Origin: Candidatus Freyrarchaeum guaymasense
GTDB lineage: Archaea > Asgardarchaeota > Jordarchaeia > Jordarchaeales > Freyrarchaeaceae
Length of the DNA stretch: 9,860 nt
Direction: 5' to 3'
Assembly (NCBI GenBank): GCA_030587405.1
Contig: JAUQZD010000055.1
Coordinates: forward strand, 1-9,860
Shown here piece after piece: positions 7,098 to 9,860 of this stretch; within the stretch, counting starts at the first letter, position 1, and each line of letters starts with the position of its first letter. The notes under the pieces are model-generated. The model searched no databases, had not been told where the DNA came from, and saw nothing but the letters and a program-made list of their open reading frames with translations. The position numbers and the translations under genes were made by a program.

Positions 7098-7831
7098 AGC
7101 TCAATGACCTCCAAGGGTTTATAGTTCGGTTTCAGGTCCCAGTACCAGCCGTCTTTCAGTTTAACACGCCTAGCACCCATCAACCGCAGTTTCACCTTTA
7201 GCCCGTTCAGGGCGTTCTGCAGAAAATCGCCCTCGTCGTACAGGATCCTCGCGTCCTCGGTTAGGTCTAGGAGGATGACCGGGAGTTGCAGTATTTCCCG
7301 TTTATTCAACGGGTAGTAGCTAAGCACAGCGTATACGCCGTGCTTCATGAGCCAGAGGCGCTCCCTCCTCACCGCCTCAGCATCTTCGATGTCTGCTATC
7401 TCCTCGATGCGAGACGCTATGCTCCCCTTAAAATCATCTGATACGAGTAAAACGTCGAGGTCGCTTGTCGGCTTTGCATCCCCTCTGGCAACGGAGCCAT
7501 AAATGGCAAGTGACACGAGCTTGTAACGCTTCGAGACCTCCCTGAAGACGTCAAGAATCAGCTTTAGGTACATCTCCTGCTTTACTTCAGGCTTCTTAAC
7601 CCTCCCTGATGCCAGCAGGATGAAGTTTTCAGGATCTAATAGCCTGTAAACCCTCGGCCTCTTCCTAAAGACCATTAAGATCCCATAGGAGTGAAGCTTA
7701 CTCATTATTAAAGCCATTCTACCCTCAGGAACCCTAAGCGCCCCCAGCGCCTCCTTGAAGGTAAACGTCTCCGTTCCGAACGTTACATACAGCTTAGAAT
7801 ACGCCTCCCCAAGCCACCTGGGAACCCACAT
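7094..7831 (-). CDS. MNT-type nucleotidyltransferase antitoxin with N-terminal winged helix
   Basis: A 245-residue protein in two parts. Residues 1-75 look like a winged helix-turn-helix (FTFKEALGALRVPEGRMALI then SYGILMVFRKRPRVYRL). Residues 85-200 are a minimal nucleotidyltransferase of the DNA polymerase-beta superfamily, with G112-S113 in IYGSVARGDAKPTSDLDVLL, the paired D124 and D126, and a third likely metal-binding Asp at D189 in PVILLDLTEDA. By family, MNT antitoxins neutralise HEPN toxins by adding AMP to a tyrosine; here the next gene is a HEPN gene overlapping by 4 nt, but broken. The winged helix makes self-regulation of the operon likely. The ATG start is followed directly by coding sequence and preceded by a TATA box 26 bp away. 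All catalytic residues are present, so the antitoxin appears functional even though its partner is not. Confidence 0.88.
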   Translation of the reverse strand: MWVPRWLGEAYSKLYVTFGTETFTFKEALGALRVPEGRMALIMSKLHSYGILMVFRKRPRVYRLLDPENFILLASGRVKKPEVKQEMYLKLILDVFREVSKRYKLVSLAIYGSVARGDAKPTSDLDVLLVSDDFKGSIASRIEEIADIEDAEAVRRERLWLMKHGVYAVLSYYPLNKREILQLPVILLDLTEDARILYDEGDFLQNALNGLKVKLRLMGARRVKLKDGWYWDLKPNYKPLEVIEL

Positions 7832-7861
7832 CCACCTATCACCCTCTACAACCTTTATAAA
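7832..7861 (-). promoter_or_regulatory. Probable leaderless promoter of the MNT-HEPN operon
   Basis: TTTATAAA at 7861-7854 is a strong archaeal TATA box centred about 26 nt upstream of the ATG at 7831, so transcription should start at or next to the start codon. A GGGTGATAGGTGG stretch in between could act as SD if the start lies further upstream. Confidence 0.55.
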
Positions 7862-7879
7862 TAGTTAAGGTTTACTATT

Positions 7880-7901
7880 TATTAAAGTTATATTAAAGTT
7901 A
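7880..7901. repeat. Perfect tandem 11-bp repeat, possible operator
   Basis: TATTAAAGTTA is present twice head to tail (7880-7890 and 7891-7901) with no mismatch. The period is about one helical turn and the repeat ends about 20 bp upstream of the TATA box of the MNT-HEPN operon. A winged-helix regulator encoded by that operon could bind the two copies on one DNA face. The operator role is inference. Confidence 0.5.
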
Positions 7902-8527
7902 CATGATTTCCTGTCAATCTGAAGCTACCACTCCCTGTCTGAAACGTTAAATGGCAGAGGAAAACGTGAAAGGAATGGGTTATGTAGCATAGAACCTCAA
8001 AAACTAATGATTTTAACTTAACCGTTAGGTAAGGTGTTTGTATGGTTGAGGACTGGTTTGAGAGGGCAGGGGGTTCTTGGAGGAGGCGGAGAACACCCAT
8101 CATAAACGCCATACTGCAGCCGTAATTTACTAGTACGTCTTCGACGAAAGCCTACATTGCAGCAGATAAAACAGCTACGGAAAGCGTGGCATCCATCCTC
8201 AAAACCCAAGAATAGGGTACATACAGGTCAAAGGAAGCAATGCAAGTGGATCCCTGCAAGGAGAAAACATGGAATGGTTTAACAAAGAAAAGGCGGTCAT
8301 CAACGTTAAAAGGAGAGCCATGATCATCCTCGCCTTCGCAGAAATCTATGGAAAGAGTAGTGTTCACGTCGGCAGAGCCAACAGGCCCCACGAGGTATGG
8401 GTTTCAAGCCCGAAAGCCAAATCATGCAATCTCTTCGCCGCCTTCACCCAGAAGGTCAAACAGCAAAAGCCAACTACAAGAAGAGGGGTTGCGGGTACTT
8501 CGAGCTGCTGGCTTCCTCTTTTGATGG
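7902..8527. other. 0.6-kb region without a supported gene
   Basis: ORFs on both strands here are short, overlap each other and match no family I recognise. On the plus strand an ATG at 8042 opens a 27-codon ORF that ends at 8125, and the same direction has broken stretches in all three frames up to about 8530 (for example from the ATG at 8269). This could be a decayed plus-strand gene, but I cannot assemble a recognisable protein from it. No repeats or RNA signatures seen. Confidence 0.4.
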
Positions 8528-9241
8528 TTACCCGGGTATTTGGCTCTCCGACGTGGTCAGCATTCCGGCGGGGTCCATCACGGTGATTATCATTTTTTGG
8601 ACTTCTTCCTGGTCTGGAGCGAACACTATTTTCACCCACTTAACGTGGGGGTTAGACTGATACCTTTCCTTCAGCTTTTTCGCCTTTCTAAGCGAGCTAA
8701 CTAGCACGTTCCTTCTCCTAGCCTCCAGCTCGCAGCTGTCATGCATGGAGTAGAAGCACCCCGAAACAACCACCTTAACTTTAGGGTCTCTGAAGTCTAG
8801 GTAAACCATGTCGGCTTCCTCCGACTTGAAGAGCACGCCTAGGAGCCAGTCCACCCGCCAATCCCCACGAGGCAGAAGCTTGGGGGATCTAGCGTACTCT
8901 ACGTGCTCACGCCACCAGACAAAGTCGGGTATCACGTCGATCATCCTAGGCTTGGGTTCTCCTCCCGGCTGCGGGGGAGTCGGCATCTCAAAACTAATCT
9001 TGTACCTTCCTTTTCCCACAGCTTCGTCCATGACGGCCGCCAGCTCCCTCAGAAACCCCCCGACCCCCTCAGGCTTCGGGTCCCTGCGTTTAAACCCTTC
9101 CCCGTGACCCACGTAGATAACCCTGTCACCCTCCAGAAGCCCTTCACGAGGCACATCTATCAACTCTCTAAGGTCTACACCCAAGTGCACACTGAGGTTC
9201 TCCATCAAGCCCCGCTCCAGGTTCCAGTCAATGTCGACCAT
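8528..9241 (-). CDS. Uncharacterised soluble protein
   Basis: A 237-residue protein that I cannot place in a family. Its length, lack of low-complexity sequence and steady alternation of hydrophobic and charged residues argue that it is truly coding. No signal peptide, membrane helix or nucleotide-binding loop is visible. Features: an N-terminal MVDIDWNLERGL, a segment rich in Pro/Gly in the middle (FEMPTPPQPGGEPKPRMIDV), a strand-like DMVYLDFRDPKVKVVVSG followed by FYSMHDSCELEARRRN, and a basic helical stretch SSLRKAKKLKERYQ. A strand bearing acidic residues before a basic helix is compatible with a nuclease-like fold, but no complete motif is present. The ATG at 9241 is preferred; a TTG at 9256 would add five residues. 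No clear SD or TATA was found. The gene lies just beyond the right end of a TnpB element, so it may be cargo or an ordinary neighbour. Confidence 0.65.
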   Translation of the reverse strand: MVDIDWNLERGLMENLSVHLGVDLRELIDVPREGLLEGDRVIYVGHGEGFKRRDPKPEGVGGFLRELAAVMDEAVGKGRYKISFEMPTPPQPGGEPKPRMIDVIPDFVWWREHVEYARSPKLLPRGDWRVDWLLGVLFKSEEADMVYLDFRDPKVKVVVSGCFYSMHDSCELEARRRNVLVSSLRKAKKLKERYQSNPHVKWVKIVFAPDQEEVQKMIITVMDPAGMLTTSESQIPG

Positions 9242-9320
9242 AAGTGGCACACCCAAGATTTCTCGACCGACAATTCATGCTGGCCACATACCACCTCTAG
9301 TTTGATTTACGCGTCAGACC

Positions 9321-9860
9321 CTAATTACCTTTTACTTTTATCCAGCCGCGTAAGTTGACACTCCCCACGACTAGAGTCGGGGGATTCTGGGTTTGTCGGC
9401 TTGGCTTCATCCTGCCCAGTTCGGGCTGTGTCAAGGCAGCCCCTGCTACGGAGGCAAGCCCCGTAGCCCGCTTCAAGATGTTCATAGCTCCGTTATAGTC
9501 CGCATGACAGGAATAACCGCAGTTCGGGCATTTGAAGGAGCTTCCGACTCGGACTCCCTCTTCCCCACATTTATGACAGAGTTTAGAGGTGTTCTTCTCG
9601 CTTATCTTGATGACTCTGACTCCGAGCCATCTCGCCTTGTATTCTATGAACTGGCTTAGCCTGTAGTATGGGAAGCCATTATTGAGATTTCTGTTGAATC
9701 TTCGGCCTTTGTTATTTTTTCTTATTCCCTTGAGGTTTCCGAGAACGATCATGGAGTCGTTCTCTAAGGCTTCGTTAACGATCGCTCTGCTTATCTTGTG
9801 AAGAATATCGTTAACTACTCTTCTCTCCTTATACCCAATTTTCTTTATGGTTTTGTAGGC
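9321..9860 (-). CDS. tnpB: TnpB (IS200/IS605 OrfB), C-terminal portion, 5' part outside window
   Basis: The frame is open to the window edge, so the N-terminal half is missing. What is visible is the RuvC C-terminal half: MIVLGNLKGIRK at the RuvC-II position, PYYRLSQFIEYKARWLGV, ISEKNTSKLC, a zinc ribbon C-x2-C then C-x2-C (LCHKCGEEG and FKCPNCGY), and RuvC-III HADYNGAMNIL with the catalytic Asp. By family, TnpB is an RNA-guided DNA nuclease that keeps IS200/IS605 elements at their donor sites. The usual Glu of the RuvC-II motif (IVLE-D-LKGI) is Gly here, codon GGA at 9740-9738. A Glu 47 residues on, in ISEKNTS (codon 9599-9597), may replace it, as described for Fanzors and some TnpBs. The last 13 or so codons lie past the right-end hairpin, so the stop is in flanking DNA. 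Confidence 0.88.
   Translation of the reverse strand, partial: AYKTIKKIGYKERRVVNDILHKISRAIVNEALENDSMIVLGNLKGIRKNNKGRRFNRNLNNGFPYYRLSQFIEYKARWLGVRVIKISEKNTSKLCHKCGEEGVRVGSSFKCPNCGYSCHADYNGAMNILKRATGLASVAGAALTQPELGRMKPSRQTQNPPTLVVGSVNLRGWIKVKGN
9340..9500 (-). ncRNA. Candidate omegaRNA (reRNA) overlapping the tnpB 3' end
   Basis: In this family the guide RNA scaffold is made from the 3' end of tnpB through the right end, with about 16-20 guide bases taken from the flank. The right-end hairpin is visible at 9383-9364 (stem CGAC/GTCG, loop of four, plus a GGG/CCC outer stem interrupted by one mismatch). The guide would begin just after GTGTCAA, near 9354 going down. The 5' limit is an estimate; transcription is not shown by the sequence. 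Confidence 0.35.
9355..9860 (-). mobile_element. Right part of an IS200/IS605-family element
   Basis: Includes the C-terminal tnpB coding sequence and the element's right end. On the minus strand the end reads AATCCCCCGAC, loop, GTCGTGGGGAGTGTCAA, the sequence typical of archaeal TnpB elements; GTGTCAA ends at 9355. No tnpA is in view, and the left end lies beyond the window. Confidence 0.6.

Noticed and set aside
8042..8586. Possible plus-strand decayed gene spread over several frames
   Set aside because: A 27-codon ORF and later segments in other frames could not be joined into a recognisable protein; kept only as an unexplained region.
8397..8660. Plus-strand ORF of 87 codons running into the 3' end of the uncharacterised gene
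   Set aside because: Its last third is antisense to the better-supported minus-strand gene and no SD or family was found.
1..9860. CRISPR arrays, tRNA and rRNA genes
   Set aside because: No regularly spaced repeats, no GGTTCRANTCC-type tRNA signature and no rRNA-like stretch were found on either strand by eye.

Overview
The window looks like accessory DNA from an archaeon, probably a TACK-type (Thermoproteota/Bathyarchaeia-like) and plausibly thermophilic lineage. This is inferred from gene content: an AbrB/PIN toxin-antitoxin pair, an MNT/HEPN pair, an archaeal-style IS200/IS605 TnpB, a heavily N-glycosylated secreted protein joined to a cytoplasmic longin/roadblock-like domain, TATA-box promoters about 26 bp upstream of start codons, and frequent TTG/GTG starts. 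No 16S or tRNA is present to confirm it. Every supported gene is on the minus strand, so transcription runs right to left.

From the left: a DUF2804 protein (45-1067) with a clear SD and TATA box; a short gene-free spacer of palindromic GGAGGG/CCCTCC hairpins and a 13-bp direct repeat (1093-1453); then a large membrane protein in two overlapping frames (about 4338-2689 and 2713-1454). I read these two frames as one gene of about 961 codons broken by a one-base shift in a G4 run. It would comprise a signal peptide, a long glycosylated Ig-like ectodomain, one membrane helix, a longin/roadblock-like cytoplasmic domain and a SHOCT-like coiled-coil tail. About 1.1 kb with no intact gene follows (4440-5589).

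The middle holds two toxin-antitoxin loci. VapBC (6286-5590) has its genes overlapping, with vapC starting at a TTG inside vapB. The MNT-HEPN locus (7831-6661) has an intact nucleotidyltransferase antitoxin fused to a winged helix, but its HEPN toxin is broken by an in-frame TAG (expected Gln) and a downstream frameshift. Both loci have TATA boxes at the spacing expected for leaderless transcripts. A perfect tandem 11-bp repeat lies just upstream of the MNT promoter and could be its operator.

The right part has a 0.6-kb gene-free stretch, an unrecognised soluble protein (9241-8528), and the C-terminal half of an IS200/IS605 TnpB (9321 to the window edge) with its right-end hairpin. This TnpB has Gly where the RuvC-II catalytic Glu normally sits. 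It is either nuclease-dead or of the rearranged-active-site type with a substitute Glu downstream.

The genes do not form one pathway. The strongest points for a second look are the receptor-like split protein, the TnpB active site, and the MNT-HEPN locus with a dead toxin but an intact, possibly self-regulating, antitoxin.
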